From Pegea sp. RAD2-039 (taxonomy: Eukaryota > Chordata > Thaliacea > Salpida > Salpidae), in contig JAQGEQ010000170.1 in NCBI GenBank assembly GCA_034620365.1, positions 372,001 to 436,000 on the forward strand: a stretch of 64,000 bases of DNA, in the 5' to 3' direction. Below the pieces are notes generated by a model. That model was not told the DNA's origin. It was given only the letters and a program-made list of their open reading frames with translations, and ran no database searches. This document shows, in pieces, positions 50,746 through 61,783 of the stretch; within the stretch, counting starts at the first letter, position 1; the number at the start of each line of letters is the position of its first letter. A program made the translations under genes and the position numbers.

Positions 50746-53700
50746 TTTTTCTCTTTTTGTTTTCAATTTGACTTTTTTGGATTTTTTTCCGAACCTCCAG
50801 CTCTTGCGGGACACGGATCTTTTTGATCTTCATTTTCTTTCATTAAATCTCTGCTTCGGTTTCTATTTAATTTATTTTTCATTTTCCATAACCACTTTTT
50901 TGAAGTCTGTTTAATAAAAACGACGATAATAAAATTGAAAATAAAAAACCACATTTGAACTTGGCTGAGGTTCGATCTTCGAAAAATTATTTCTCTAAAT
51001 CATTTTACAATTAAAAAAGAAAAATTTTGATTTATAAAATTATTTTGCTGTAAAATTAGCAATTTTGTTGTAATCTGTTAACACGTTTTGATAAAATAAA
51101 CTTCAAATATTAAACTATATAAAAGTTGATGAAATTTGCACAAAGCTAAATAAATATCTTAAAAGTTGTTGAAAAATCAACTGTTTTCATCTTTTTAAAA
51201 AGTTACATTTAGTTTAAAACATTTTGGTTTTCAATAAAAATTAATCTTCTATTTCTTCTGAAGCTTTTCAACAATATAAATCAAAAGTCGTATATAGATT
51301 GTAAAACCATTCTTAATATGCAACTCGGGTAGAATTAGATTTGACTGTGATGTTTCGAACAAAAACCTGCAAAGATCTTATTTATATTTGATATATATCT
51401 CGAAAAATTTTGTTCTAAAGTAATTATGATTGTATCTATACGCTCAGTCAGGCTTTCTCGAAAGTTTGTAATTAAACATTTTCTATAAAACTGAGGCAGT
51501 TTTATTTACACTGTTCAAGGCTGATTTATGATTTAAACGATAAAAAAGAGCTTATAGTAAAACAAATTTTTGCATTTAACCTTAGGATAAATGCGATTTA
51601 ACCAATATACAAAAGTTTTCAAAAATCAGTTTAGTTGTAGAAAGATTAAAAACTATTTTAAGTTGAAGCCATCATTTATACATAAGCCATTATTTAAACT
51701 TGCTTCAAAATTGTAAAATAATTACTCAGTTTATTTAATTAGATTTATTCAAAGGTAAAATTGAAATACTGAACATTAGTGATGATACAAAAAAACACTT
51801 TGCAGCAAAAGATAGATTTAGTTTACAAGAATAATAAATAATAAATATTGAGTTTATTCAGTGACAAAATGTTACCTTGAAAACAGATTTAAATGTAGAA
51901 AAGTAACTCAAATTGTTTTAATTTCTGCTATTTACTATAGTTGACTTCATACTTTAAATGATACGAACAAGTTTTCTAAAAGTTGACGGAAAAACTAAAG
52001 TATAAATATTAGATAGTTGTTTTTCTTGATATAAATTTAAAGTTTACTTAAAAAGAATATTTTGTAAAAGAGCTTTCAAAATGATTTATGCAAGTGTTTG
52101 TGGTAAAATATAAAGCAGTGATTATTCGTAGTTGGAATGGTCAAGTCATCAAAAATGCCAAAAGTGAAAAAGGACAAAAATTCTTGGTTGACTTAATTTT
52201 ATCAGAACTTTGCTTTGCTTTAATATTCATAAAATGTTCAAATTAGAAGAAATTTGACAAATTAGAGAATATATTAGCGAGCTTACAACAACAAAAAAGT
52301 TTCCTTTTGCTTTTATCTATATTATTTTTGAAAGCATCTAAAAAACAAACTAAACTTTCTTCCGATACGATTACTTGCGATTACTTCAGATTTTTGCATC
52401 TAAGGAATTATTGTAAAAGCCTTTCTGTTCAATCAGCATGAATCGGTTTCATCACTTTATTTTAGGTGATAGAAGGTTGTTTTAGGTGAGGAAATTTTTC
52501 TTTTTATGAAAGGTCTTAGAATTTGAATTTCAAACTTTTGAGATTGTTCTTAAATCAAAAATATCAATATCTACAAAATATTCATTTTGGTTTTATTCTA
52601 CATTTTTTAAGAGGCACTATAATTCATAATTCAAGGTGCGATTTGAATTTAAACTGTACTTGTATAAATTTAGTCGATTATTATGCAGCCTAATTTTTAA
52701 AAGTTTTAATTTCCTAGTTTTAGCTCAACCTAAACAACTTTTAAGAGAATCGGTAACGTCTTTAGTAATTTAAATACTTTTTTTTCTATAAGAAAACTTA
52801 AACATAAAATTCTAGTTTTATTTTATATATATGAAGTTTTGACGTAGTACATTTTTTATAAGCTATAATAATTTATTTGTACTAATCTATATACTATATA
52901 CGATTTATAAAATCTGGTTGAGCAAGAGGTTTTAAAAGAAATAAACAAACATGTTTTCTTCTTCAATCCAAGTTCAAAAACTGAAATAAAATTGAACTAA
53001 AATGAAGTTGCAGCACTTAATGAACAGATAACAAATTAAAACTGTAACTTTTTGAAACAATATTAACAAACATCAGAGTATATACTTTGCATAAAACGTC
53101 GCATGCAAGTATTTAAAACCTTTCCATTACTGAGCACAACAACAAAATCTGTAAAATTGTTGTTTTTTAATGAAATGTAAATAACTTGGTAACAAATACA
53201 TTAACTACAAACCTTAAAGATATAGGCACACAGAAATATTTTGTCAATATATTTTTATCATTTTCTATAAACCATCTGTTTTACTATTTTTTTTTGACAA
53301 AGAAACAGTTTTTGTTCTCATAATTAGTAAAATATTATCAGAAAAATTGGCTTGCCAAATGTAATTTTTCTATTTTAATACCAATAGTTTTACATTTGCT
53401 TGCTCAATATAGAATACATAGCCTTTACTCGTTTTAGTTTTTAAAGGCTACCTAAACTCATTTAAGTATCAATATAATGTTTCTCTTGCAGCGTAATAAC
53501 CTTCATTTGTAATATTAACGACTCTAAGATATAAATTTTATATATAAAAGTCTGGATCAAAAGTACAGTCTGGTAAACTTAGATCCTTAACCAACAGTTT
53601 CTACTAAATAAATAATTCATTTTGCAAGTAATTATTATGGTTAGTGGTATCTAAAAAAGTTAATTAGAATAGTAAAGCCTAAAAAAATAGTTTTAATTAA

Positions 53701-53799
53701 TTCTAAAAATCATCTTTACTCAAATCAAGTTATAAAAAAATAGTTTAATTTATATTGTTCAGTCGGGTTTAGGTAATAGTTTAAACAATTATTATTTTG
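50746..53799. other. 3 kb AT-rich stretch after BTBD7, no gene recognised
   Basis: The start holds the BTBD7 3' untranslated region, with AATAAA near 50.912 kb. The rest shows no protein-like frame or repeat that I can identify. Confidence 0.6.
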
Positions 53800-54105
53800 A
53801 GAGGTTTCTGAATAGATAGTTTTGACAATTTGAAATTTTTACAAATTTCGCTCGTTAATTAGTTATTTAAATCTCTCTAACCTTGTCTTATATATCTGTT
53901 ATATGGGAAATAGGTCGCTATTAATTATAAATATTGTTTTAGAAATTTAAATCATTTATATTTTTATAAGTATGATAATTATTTTTCCTCTTTAGAATAT
54001 ATCAAAAGTTATTTAACCTATTTTAACATTTAATTTTAACTACTGATAAAAATGTTTATAATGATTCAGTTAATCTAACCAATTGGTTTATTTTCTGAAA
54101 TTAAT
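53800..54105. repeat. Diverged dispersed repeat, left part, copy A
   Basis: Similar along its length to 55930-56220, sharing blocks such as ATTAATTATAA, GAAATTTAAATNATTTATAT and TTTTTATAAGTATGA, with indels between them; identity by eye is well below that of the adjoining 54106-54360 block. No coding content. Its nature (an old interspersed element or part of the adjacent LINE insertion region) is not clear. Confidence 0.5.
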
Positions 54106-54360
54106 ACCAAAGCGTTTTAAAAGTTTGTTTTTAGTTTATTTTGAATATATCTATTTATAAGCACTTGTTGCTACCATTATCCTCTTATTCAAAAAAGATT
54201 TTGAAAATCTTATTTAATAAATTGTTGCTTTTGTATTTTATCTCGACAGCTAGAGATTTGATAGTTGATGGTTACAGTAAAATAACCTAACTAATCGATT
54301 TCTAGAAAAACTCTTTCAATAAAAAGTAACATTCCTGTTTTTTAAAGAAAATTTTAATTT
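54106..54360. repeat. Near-identical 254-bp direct repeat, copy A
   Basis: Matches 56827-57080 in the same orientation with only about five or six differences that I can find (for example AACCTAACT/AACCAAACT, ATTCCTG/ATTCTTG and AAAGAAAA/AAAGGAAG). It begins ACCAAAGCGTTTTAAAAG and ends GTTTTAATTT-like. It abuts the LINE fragment that starts at about 54361. No coding potential and no obvious terminal inverted repeats. Confidence 0.88.
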
Positions 54361-55620
54361 CGACTGTACTAAAGTTTTTGATCTCGTCAGTAGAAAAGGT
54401 CTGTCCTCAATACTGTTCAAGATTGGATGCCTACCAAGCCTCTTCAATATGGTGAAACTATTTCCTAAGAACACTAGGGCAAGAGTCAAATATGATGGAA
54501 GCTGCTCTGAACCATTTACTAAAAAAAAAAACGGAATAAGACAGGGATGTGTTTTTGCCCCAACGCTATTTCGGATTTCTTTATCAATGTTACAAAAAGA
54601 TGTGTTTCATCTGTCTACCTTTGTCTAGGAGTCTACCTTTATTTAAGATCTAACAGAAGTCTTTTCAATGCATCACGTCTAAAGGTGAAGAGCAAGGTAA
54701 AAAAATCTACATTCGTGACCTGCTTTTGTCAATGATACAGTGATTGTTGTACATTCAGCAAACGACCTATATATGATGAAACACCGATTTTCGTTAGCTA
54801 GTACAAATTTTGGAATGATTATTAGTCTAAAAAAACAAAAGTTCTTAGCCAAGGTATTAACGTTCCACATCCAATCAGCAGCGATGGCTGTGACATTGAT
54901 GCTGTATTTAACTTTGTCTATCTCGACTAAAAATAATATCATCAGCATCAATAAAAACCGATATCAACAGTCGCATTGATAAAGTATCTTGCACATTTGA
55001 ACGGTTCGCCTCCAGATAATCCAAATCTCTCTATCAAAACCACGGCTGCCATCTAGGCGCCGTTGTCTGCAGTACGCTATTGTATGTCAGTGAAACATGG
55101 GCTTTGTCGAAGGCTAACGAAAATAAACTCAACACCTTTCATTTTTGTTGTCTTCGTCGCATATTACGTTTAACGTGGCAGGAACAGATTTCAAACAAGA
55201 AAATCTTTAGGCGCATCGGTCTGACAGCAATGTACATCATGCTAAGCAAGCAAAGACTTTGCTGGCTCGGACACGTCCGTCGGATGGATGACGGACAGAT
55301 CCAAAAGGATCTGTTGCATGAAGAGCTATCAAAAGGCAAACCCAGTTACGGCTGTTCCTGCCTTCTATTAAATAATACCTGCAACCGCGATACAAAATCG
55401 CTACTGAAATAATATCACTACAGATCGTTCCGAATGGCGCTCTCTACTTCGCAAACAACATAAAAAGAGGGAAGAAAAACCAGCTTCAAGGAAAAGAAAG
55501 AAACCTTAGATACTTTTTCTTTTGCATCTCACTTCGTTTTGCTCTGTTTTTAATATTATCACTCAAAGCACATTCAGCATGGCCATTCTTGGCCGAAGGT
55601 AGTTCCTCAACTGTATAAAT
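54361..55620 (+). mobile_element. Degenerate non-LTR retrotransposon, reverse transcriptase and C-terminal fragment
   Basis: Translation in shifting + frames gives the RT blocks KVFDLVSRKGLSSILFKIGC, KYDGSCSEPF, GIRQGCVFAPTLF and a decayed catalytic box FVNDTVIVVHS (normally FADDA). It continues with ISLKKQK and the very typical C-terminal segment SETWALSKANENKLNTFHFC, LRRILRLTWQEQ, MLSKQRLCWLGHVRRMDDGQ and QKDLLHEELSKGKP (up to about 55.4 kb). In-frame stops, frameshifts and loss of the catalytic aspartates show it is dead. It is 5' truncated, starting within the RT domain directly after the 254-bp repeat. The 3' border is uncertain; a GC-richer tail runs to about 55.62 kb. This LINE lineage is widespread in invertebrates. 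Confidence 0.85.
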
Positions 55621-55929
55621 AAACAAAATATTTATTATGAATAATAACAAATTTTCTCTAGAAAGAAATATGGGTTTAGAAGATATTAATTGCATTTATT
55701 AAAGCTATCTTGCTGAAAGCTCGTGCATAAATAAGAAATAAAATTATAAAACCGAAGAATATCATTCGAAAATAAAAATAAAAATGCTTACTTTACTGTT
55801 GGTTAATGCACTTAAACAACTTCTTAATAATCTTTCATAAAAAGAAAACAATTACTAATTTTCTTTTAATTTGTGATATTCAATGACTCTAAGTATAATT
55901 TTATACACTTATTTAAAAAAAAATTCCAT

Positions 55930-56220
55930 AAGAAACTATTATGGCCATTTCAAATTGTTACAAATTTTTCGCGCTAATTATGTAGATCTCTTTCAGGTTG
56001 TCCTTGGTGCTGCTATATGATCATTATTAATTATAACTAATTTTTTGAAATTTAAATGATTTATATTTTTATAAGTATGAAACGATCTTTTTATGCAATA
56101 GACCAGAATTTATTTAACTCGTTTATTTTGATTTTGACTACTCATAAAAATTTTGTTATAATAGTGAAACAAACAAAAAGTTGGTCTATTTTTTGAAATT
56201 AATATTGATTAAACAAATAG
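55930..56220. repeat. Diverged dispersed repeat, left part, copy B
   Basis: Counterpart of 53800-54105 in the same orientation. It lies just upstream of the bHLH first exon, so it may form part of that gene's promoter region. Copy A is contiguous with the 254-bp block, while here that block lies 600 bp further on, beyond two bHLH exons. Confidence 0.5.
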
Positions 56221-56325
56221 TAACTTGTTTATTAAGTTATTTTCGGAGATTCTAGTTATTTCTTTAACTTTTACAACTTCAGACTTGAATTAATGCCTTC
56301 AAGCAACAAATATTTTTTGATATAA

Positions 56326-59125
56326 ATGTCTATCGATTATACAATTAAAAAACCTTCCCCTGAAGAAATGCACAGAATAAAACAAAGGTTTTAGAATGTT
56401 TTTGGTCAAATTTATTGATCTTAAAAAATAATTTTTACAGGGAACAATACAAGACTATGCTAATTAGTCTGCAGTCTTTAGCAAATATTCTACCTTGCAT
56501 TTCATTTGACAATAAGACAAGGACGAAGGTTTGTAGTTTTCTATTTTTCTTACTTGTAAAATTCCAGTTTATCTTATTATACCAATTAAATGTTTCATGT
56601 GGCTCAAATAATCACAATATTTAAACTGATAAGTAACTTTTAAAATTATTTGATTATGTAATTACAAATGTAGTGTAAAGTGACATGCTTACAAATTTGT
56701 TTCGAAATCCTCTTGAAACATGGAACTTGATGTAAAAACTATTTGGTCACTTTGATTTGTGACAGTTTATGGCCAACAAATTTAAAACTATATTAAAAGA
56801 AACCAGGTTCACTAAAAGATTTTAAAACCAAAGCGTTTTAAAAGTTTGTTTTTAGTTTATTTTGAATATATCTATTTATAAGCACTTGTTGCTACCATTA
56901 TCCTCTTATTCAAAAAAGATTTTGAAAATCTTATTTAATAAATTGTTGCTTTTGTATTTTATCTCGACAGCTAGAGATTTGATAGTTGATGGTTACAGTA
57001 AAATAACCAAACTAATCGATTTCTAGAAAAACTCTTTCAATAAAAAGTAACATTCTTGTTTTTAAAGGAAGTTTTAATTTAAAATTCTAAAAGAGATTCA
57101 ATTAGTACAATTAGTAAAAAATAAAAGTTCTTAGAAAATATAAATTTGTAAATATTTGATTCAAATTAAAAGTTTTTTTTTTTAGAAAATGATTTTGACA
57201 CAATGCGCTAGATATATTCAATATCTCCAACTACTGATTTGGAAATATTCAATAAACTCAAATATTTCATCTAGCGAAGCTTTGAAAAGTAAATCAAATT
57301 GCATAAAAGATTTGAATTGCAAAATTTGCTTCTTGCTTTCGCACAGATCTTGTCTGGGAGGGTCAATTTTTGAGTGATGAAGTACTTGAAAATCTTGATT
57401 ATATTCATAAACTCTCTTCTGAAGAGAAGAGCAAATTTTCAGTAAGTTTATTGTTTTATATTGATACATTTGTTGTTTGATAAACAATTATGATAAATAT
57501 AAAATTGTTTTAATTGAAAATTTTTTTTAAATTCTTTTGTCAGCAGATTGGACAGATTAGTGATGACTCGATGAGATTCAAAAATAGACAAAAGTCGGGT
57601 AAAATTCTAATTGTTCACTGAATTTGTTGGGACTAATACTTTTTTATTTTTAGTGAAATTCTTAAGAAATCCTATTAAAACTGAAAATGTGAATGAAAGT
57701 GGTCACAACAATCAGACATGTAGCAATACTTTTGATGCCATCATGTAAGTTCTTAATTAATTCCTTTCTAAATATTTTGTTTCAGTTTGAGAATCATTTG
57801 ATGTTTTCTAAACTTTGAAACTGAACTTTTTAAATAATTCTATAAAATCAAATAAAACTTTTTATATTTGCAACTTGATTTACTTTTTGAAAGATTTCAT
57901 TTCTTCTTCAGTGATAATCCAACGTTGAAGCAAGAGACTTGGTTTGCTGGAACCACTTCGGGACAATCTAAAATTAATGTTGTAAATTCTGATGTAAAAA
58001 ATAAAGGTACAAAATCTAGTTTGTTGGAATCATTTTAGTTTTACTCATCTTTAAAACTTTCAATACCTCAAGTAATCTTTGCCTAATTTTTATCTATAAA
58101 TAATTAGAAGTAATTTCATTTTATAAATTTTCTGCCTTTCAGCTGATGTTCCAATGAATAAGTTCTCTATGAATGGTTCATGGCTCAAGTCGGTGAAAAA
58201 AGAAAAATTGGTCAAAACATCAGATCCCAGAAGTGAAAGATTAAAATCTCTCTCACTGTGAGCTTGATTATAATTTCTATTATTAGATTATTTTTTATTT
58301 TATGTAATGACTTCAAAATGAAAATCATTTCTTACATCAAACTATTTTCAATTTTTATTAATAACAATTTACTTCTATATTCTAAAATGTTTTCAAGTTT
58401 CTTTTTAATGATTAGCATAAATTTGATGAATTATATTTGTAAGTAATTTGTAATATAATGAGAAATATTAAATAGTTACAAAATGATTTGTTGCTGCAAA
58501 CAATTTCTTATTTTACTGAATTTATTGCTAGACTTGAAGATAGTTTAGTTGCTGACAGCTTTTTGCTATTTACAGTTTTACCGGAGCACCAAATTCAAGC
58601 AAAAAGTTGAACAAGGTAAGATTAGGAAAGTATCAAGAAGATTTATAGAAGAAAATATCAAATTGTGATTTTTACTGTAACCAAACTAAATTATATTAAA
58701 TTACTATTTATTCACAAATTGGCAAGTTATTAAAATTATTTTTATTTAGTAATAATTTAAACTAATATATTCAAATAAAACAACTTTATGTTATCAACAA
58801 CAAGCCGACGACTCCTCAAAAGGTGATTTCAGCAAGTGAAATGTTGGCTGGATTGTCACCAGTACCCTTTGGATCAATTCACAGCTGCAAATGGGAAGAT
58901 GTCAGTTTCTATTTTCAAAATCAATTTATACATTTGTTTGGATTTTAATTTGTTCAAATCTAGGTTTGTTTGAAACCAGATGACCCATGGATGCCGAGAC
59001 CAGTCTACATGGAGGATGATTCATTCGTACATTGCTCCTTATTGCTAGAAAATCCTCAATTGGTTCATCAGAATCCAATACTTAAAAATTCTGACGATTT
59101 TTCACCCTACTGTTCTTATCGTTGA
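56326..59125 (+). CDS. bHLH-domain protein, 11 exons, 333 residues
   Basis: Exons 56326-56387, 56441-56528, 57186-57288, 57347-57441, 57544-57598, 57654-57744, 57912-58006, 58143-58257, 58576-58615, 58805-58900 and 58964-59125 join to 1002 nt with all phases consistent. Residues about 13-66 form a basic helix-loop-helix: basic stretch EEMHRIKQREQYK, helix 1 TMLISLQSLANILP, loop CISFDNKTRTK, helix 2 KMILTQCARYIQYLQ. Introns split the domain after the basic region and at the loop/helix 2 border. The rest is not recognised: an acidic helix NLVWEGQFLSDEVLENLDYI, low-complexity linkers, and a C-terminal segment with SEMLAGLSPVPFGSIHS and DPWMPRPVYM. bHLH proteins dimerise and bind E-boxes; here the basic region lacks several usual Arg residues, so DNA binding is uncertain. 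I cannot name a subfamily. AATAAA lies at about 59.25 kb. Confidence 0.8.
56827..57080. repeat. Near-identical 254-bp direct repeat, copy B, in bHLH intron 2
   Basis: Partner of 54106-54360. It lies wholly inside the bHLH intron 56529-57185 and so does not alter coding sequence. The high identity argues for a recent duplication or conversion, or for two young insertions of one element. I do not see clear target-site duplications. Confidence 0.88.
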
Positions 59126-59399
59126 CCAGCAGCTTAATATTATTAATGGTGATAATTTTAAATGCGTTGTTGTTAATTTTTACTAAAGAATTTTGTTGTT
59201 ACTTTTAAAGTTGCTGTGAAATGTTTGTTTTTTTTATTGATTACCTCAAATAAAGAAGTTTTGTTCAAATATTCTTCAAACTTGGTTCGATAAGTAGTAT
59301 GAAGATCTTGAGATAAAACTATTCCAATTGAATTCTTGGTTTCACTGACTTCATTAGAAATTGAAAACACATACAGCCCGTTTACATATTTTAATACTG

Positions 59400-60445
59400 G
59401 AGAGCACCTCTCGCTAACGGTTCAACTTCTGCTTGAACAACGCGATTGATTCTGATATGACAATGTCTTATGGCCGTTTGTTCCAATTATTAATATTACG
59501 GTATGAGAAAAAATTCGCTCTGATTAAAGTACCAGGTGATATGGGCTTATAAAAGTGTAATGTTTGTTGTCTGAGTTGATTTAACTTGAGGGAAGGACTA
59601 ATGTAAAAAAAATATAGAAGCTGTACACTGCTCATAATTAACATTAAGTTTTCTGTGTTCCAATCTTATAAATATTACTTTAACGGATTTAGTTTTTTTG
59701 CTAAGACCAACTTTGACAAGTTAAAGAGTTTGATAAAGAATTATGGATCCTTAGAATTAAAGGTCTTTATAATAAGGTACACAAGGTTAATTGATTTTGG
59801 AAAGATTTTGGAAACATAATTGCACCATTTAAAATTAGATGAGAGGATAATGCTAAAGTCTAAGACCGAAGATATTCGTGGAATAATAATAATAAATCCA
59901 TGGATGGAATATTGGTTTAAGGAGCTTGCAGCTGGTTTACGGGAGAAAGTTATAAGCTCAGACTTTGTGGGCTGGATTCTGAGATGCCAATTCGTAGACC
60001 AGTTTTCTACAGTGTGTAGTACAGCTTGAAGTTTTGAAGGATTACAAGATAATAGCTTGATGTCATCTGCATACACAAACACTTTAACATCATCTACTAT
60101 TACTAGTCTTCTGATGATGTCTTCAATGAAAATTAAAAAGAGAAGGGGACTCAGAGCGGAACCCTGAGGAGCCCCACTAGTGATTTGACTAGAAGTGGTT
60201 TGTTGGGTTCTACCTGATAAGTAATCTTCAATCCACTGTAAGATAAAGCTGTTGATTTTTAAGTTTTTCAATACAGTAACAAGCTTAGTGTGCGGGACAG
60301 AGTCAAACGTTTTAGCAAAATTGAGGTATATGATGTCACGAGGAGTATTACTTTCATAATGGGCTGTAAGCTCATTAAGAAAAGTGAGATGTTGAGTCAG
60401 GGAAGATCTCCGTTTCACAAAGCCATGCTGGACATGAATTATTAA
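59400..60445 (-). mobile_element. 5'-truncated CR1/L2-like LINE with intact RT catalytic box
   Basis: Minus-strand frame 60418-59741 begins inside the RT domain (QHGFVKRRSSLTQHL just upstream of its first Met) and shows NFAKTFDSVPHTKLV, LQWIEDYLSGRTQQ, TSGAPQGSALSPLLFLIFIE, the catalytic VFVYADDIKLL, and WHLRIQPTKSELITFSRK. The frame then stops, followed by about 200 bp of decayed sequence. The canonical CR1 3' coding end is still readable at about 59.41-59.52 kb: RANFFSYRNINNWNKRP, stop, DIVISESIALFKQKLNR. So the copy is 5' truncated and partly rearranged, and it is not mobile by itself. It sits just beyond the 3' end of the bHLH gene, on the opposite strand. Confidence 0.9.
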
Positions 60446-60829
60446 TTAAACTTTTATTTATTTTGTATTTTTCTTATCAACTTAAAAGAAACCCTTAGTT
60501 TAAATAAATTATCAAAAGATTACAAAGAGTTACTTTATTAAAGGTAACTTTATAATTTTGTTTTAAAGATTAAGATTAAAAGATATTTACTCTTCAATGG
60601 TAAAAATCAAAAATGATATTTGATAAACTTTTTTATTGCATGTATAATAGCTGAGATTTAATTTTACTAAAATATTTAAAAAGACAACGAATTAAGGTGT
60701 TGAATTTGAATTATTTTGACAACGAGCTAACGTGTTACCCAATTTAAATTATGACGTCACTATTAAACATTTCATCTTTATACTTTCGCCGAGTTTTAAC
60801 ACATTTTATCATTAGTATTCGGCACGCAT
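60446..60829. other. Short intergenic and promoter region of the next gene
   Basis: AT-rich, then slightly GC-richer in the last 120 bp before the ATG at 60830. It contains one CRE-like octamer, annotated separately. Confidence 0.5.
60752..60759. promoter_or_regulatory. CRE-like palindrome TGACGTCA 71 bp upstream of a start codon
   Basis: A perfect ATF/CREB consensus within the expected core-promoter distance of the ORF at 60830. A weak TTTATACTTT-like AT stretch follows at 60777. The position makes a true promoter element plausible, but this is inference. Confidence 0.45.
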
Positions 60830-61783
60830 ATGAGTATTTCACGAATTTCTAAAATGAGTCTTTCAGTGAAGCCAAGTTTGAATGATTATAGAGTCAGCTC
60901 TCATTGTAATCGTTTACTCGAAGATAAAATCGAGTTGTGGGAGTTTCTGACCCTTGAAAAAATTTGTCTTCAGGAAGGTTTTAACATCGACGATGTTGAA
61001 AAAATAAACCTCAATCGAGATGGTAATTCTCGACCAGACTCTGCTCCACCCTTGCTGGTGATGAAAAATCATAAAGAAACTAACTTGCTTCGAAGAAGAA
61101 GTTATTCACTAGATAACCTAAAAATTGATTGTAACAAGTCCTACAAACATATTAATGGGCTTCCACCTTTGTGGATTTCTACACAGAAACCTAAAGTCAA
61201 AAAAAGTAAGAAAGGTTCTAAGAAAAATAAAAAGAAGATTCAGTTGAGTAATAAAAGAAATTTAGCTGTAACAAAAGCTGAATTTAAGAATCAACTACGA
61301 AATCTTAGTATACCACCTTGTATTCCCGAGTTAGTTGAAGACATTATATCAATTAGCTCTGAAAGTAGTGATACTTATGGTGCTTGTGATGGAGATGGTG
61401 ATAGTTTAAACTCCATAGATGAAATAAAAAGCATTGATTCGTTTCATTCTGGAGGTGATGGCAATAACAACGAAATAATAAAGAAAAGTATTGAGCAATG
61501 CTTTGAATATATACCATTTAAAGAAACCATCAAAACTACACCGATTAAAGCAAGAAGCTCATCTAGTTTTCGTAACTTGCTTATGAAGAAGAATCGGGTT
61601 TCACCATTAAATATGGCTGCTGAACCTAAACCTCAGAAAAAGTCAGTTTGGAAAAGTTTGAAAAGCAAACTTAGCATTTCTTGTAAAAGTTCCATTCTTG
61701 ACAAGACCTTTTATTATATGGGTGCTGCATCCTCAAAATTAATATTTCCTTCATTTAACTTTGCTTTATTAATTGCAAAATGA
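60830..61783 (+). CDS. Unrecognised single-exon protein, 317 residues
   Basis: An open frame much longer than expected by chance in this AT-rich DNA, with protein-like composition. The start could be Met at 60830 or at 60854. Visible features are EDKIELWEFLTLEKICLQEG near residue 35, RRRSYSLDNLK (a phosphosite-like basic Ser motif), a strongly basic run KKSKKGSKKNKKKIQ near 125 that could be a nuclear signal, an acidic Ser/Gly/Asp-rich stretch (GACDGDGDSLNSIDEI), and a basic C-terminal third (KSVWKSLKSKLSISCKSS). There is no signal peptide, zinc-finger spacing or catalytic motif. It looks like a mostly disordered intracellular protein. Family unknown. A consensus CRE lies 71 bp upstream. Confidence 0.68.
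   Translation: MSISRISKMSLSVKPSLNDYRVSSHCNRLLEDKIELWEFLTLEKICLQEGFNIDDVEKINLNRDGNSRPDSAPPLLVMKNHKETNLLRRRSYSLDNLKIDCNKSYKHINGLPPLWISTQKPKVKKSKKGSKKNKKKIQLSNKRNLAVTKAEFKNQLRNLSIPPCIPELVEDIISISSESSDTYGACDGDGDSLNSIDEIKSIDSFHSGGDGNNNEIIKKSIEQCFEYIPFKETIKTTPIKARSSSSFRNLLMKKNRVSPLNMAAEPKPQKKSVWKSLKSKLSISCKSSILDKTFYYMGAASSKLIFPSFNFALLIAK

Noticed and set aside
55486-55695. 69-codon minus frame past the LINE fragment
   Set aside because: No domain; it covers the GC-richer LINE tail and the neighbouring AT-rich DNA.
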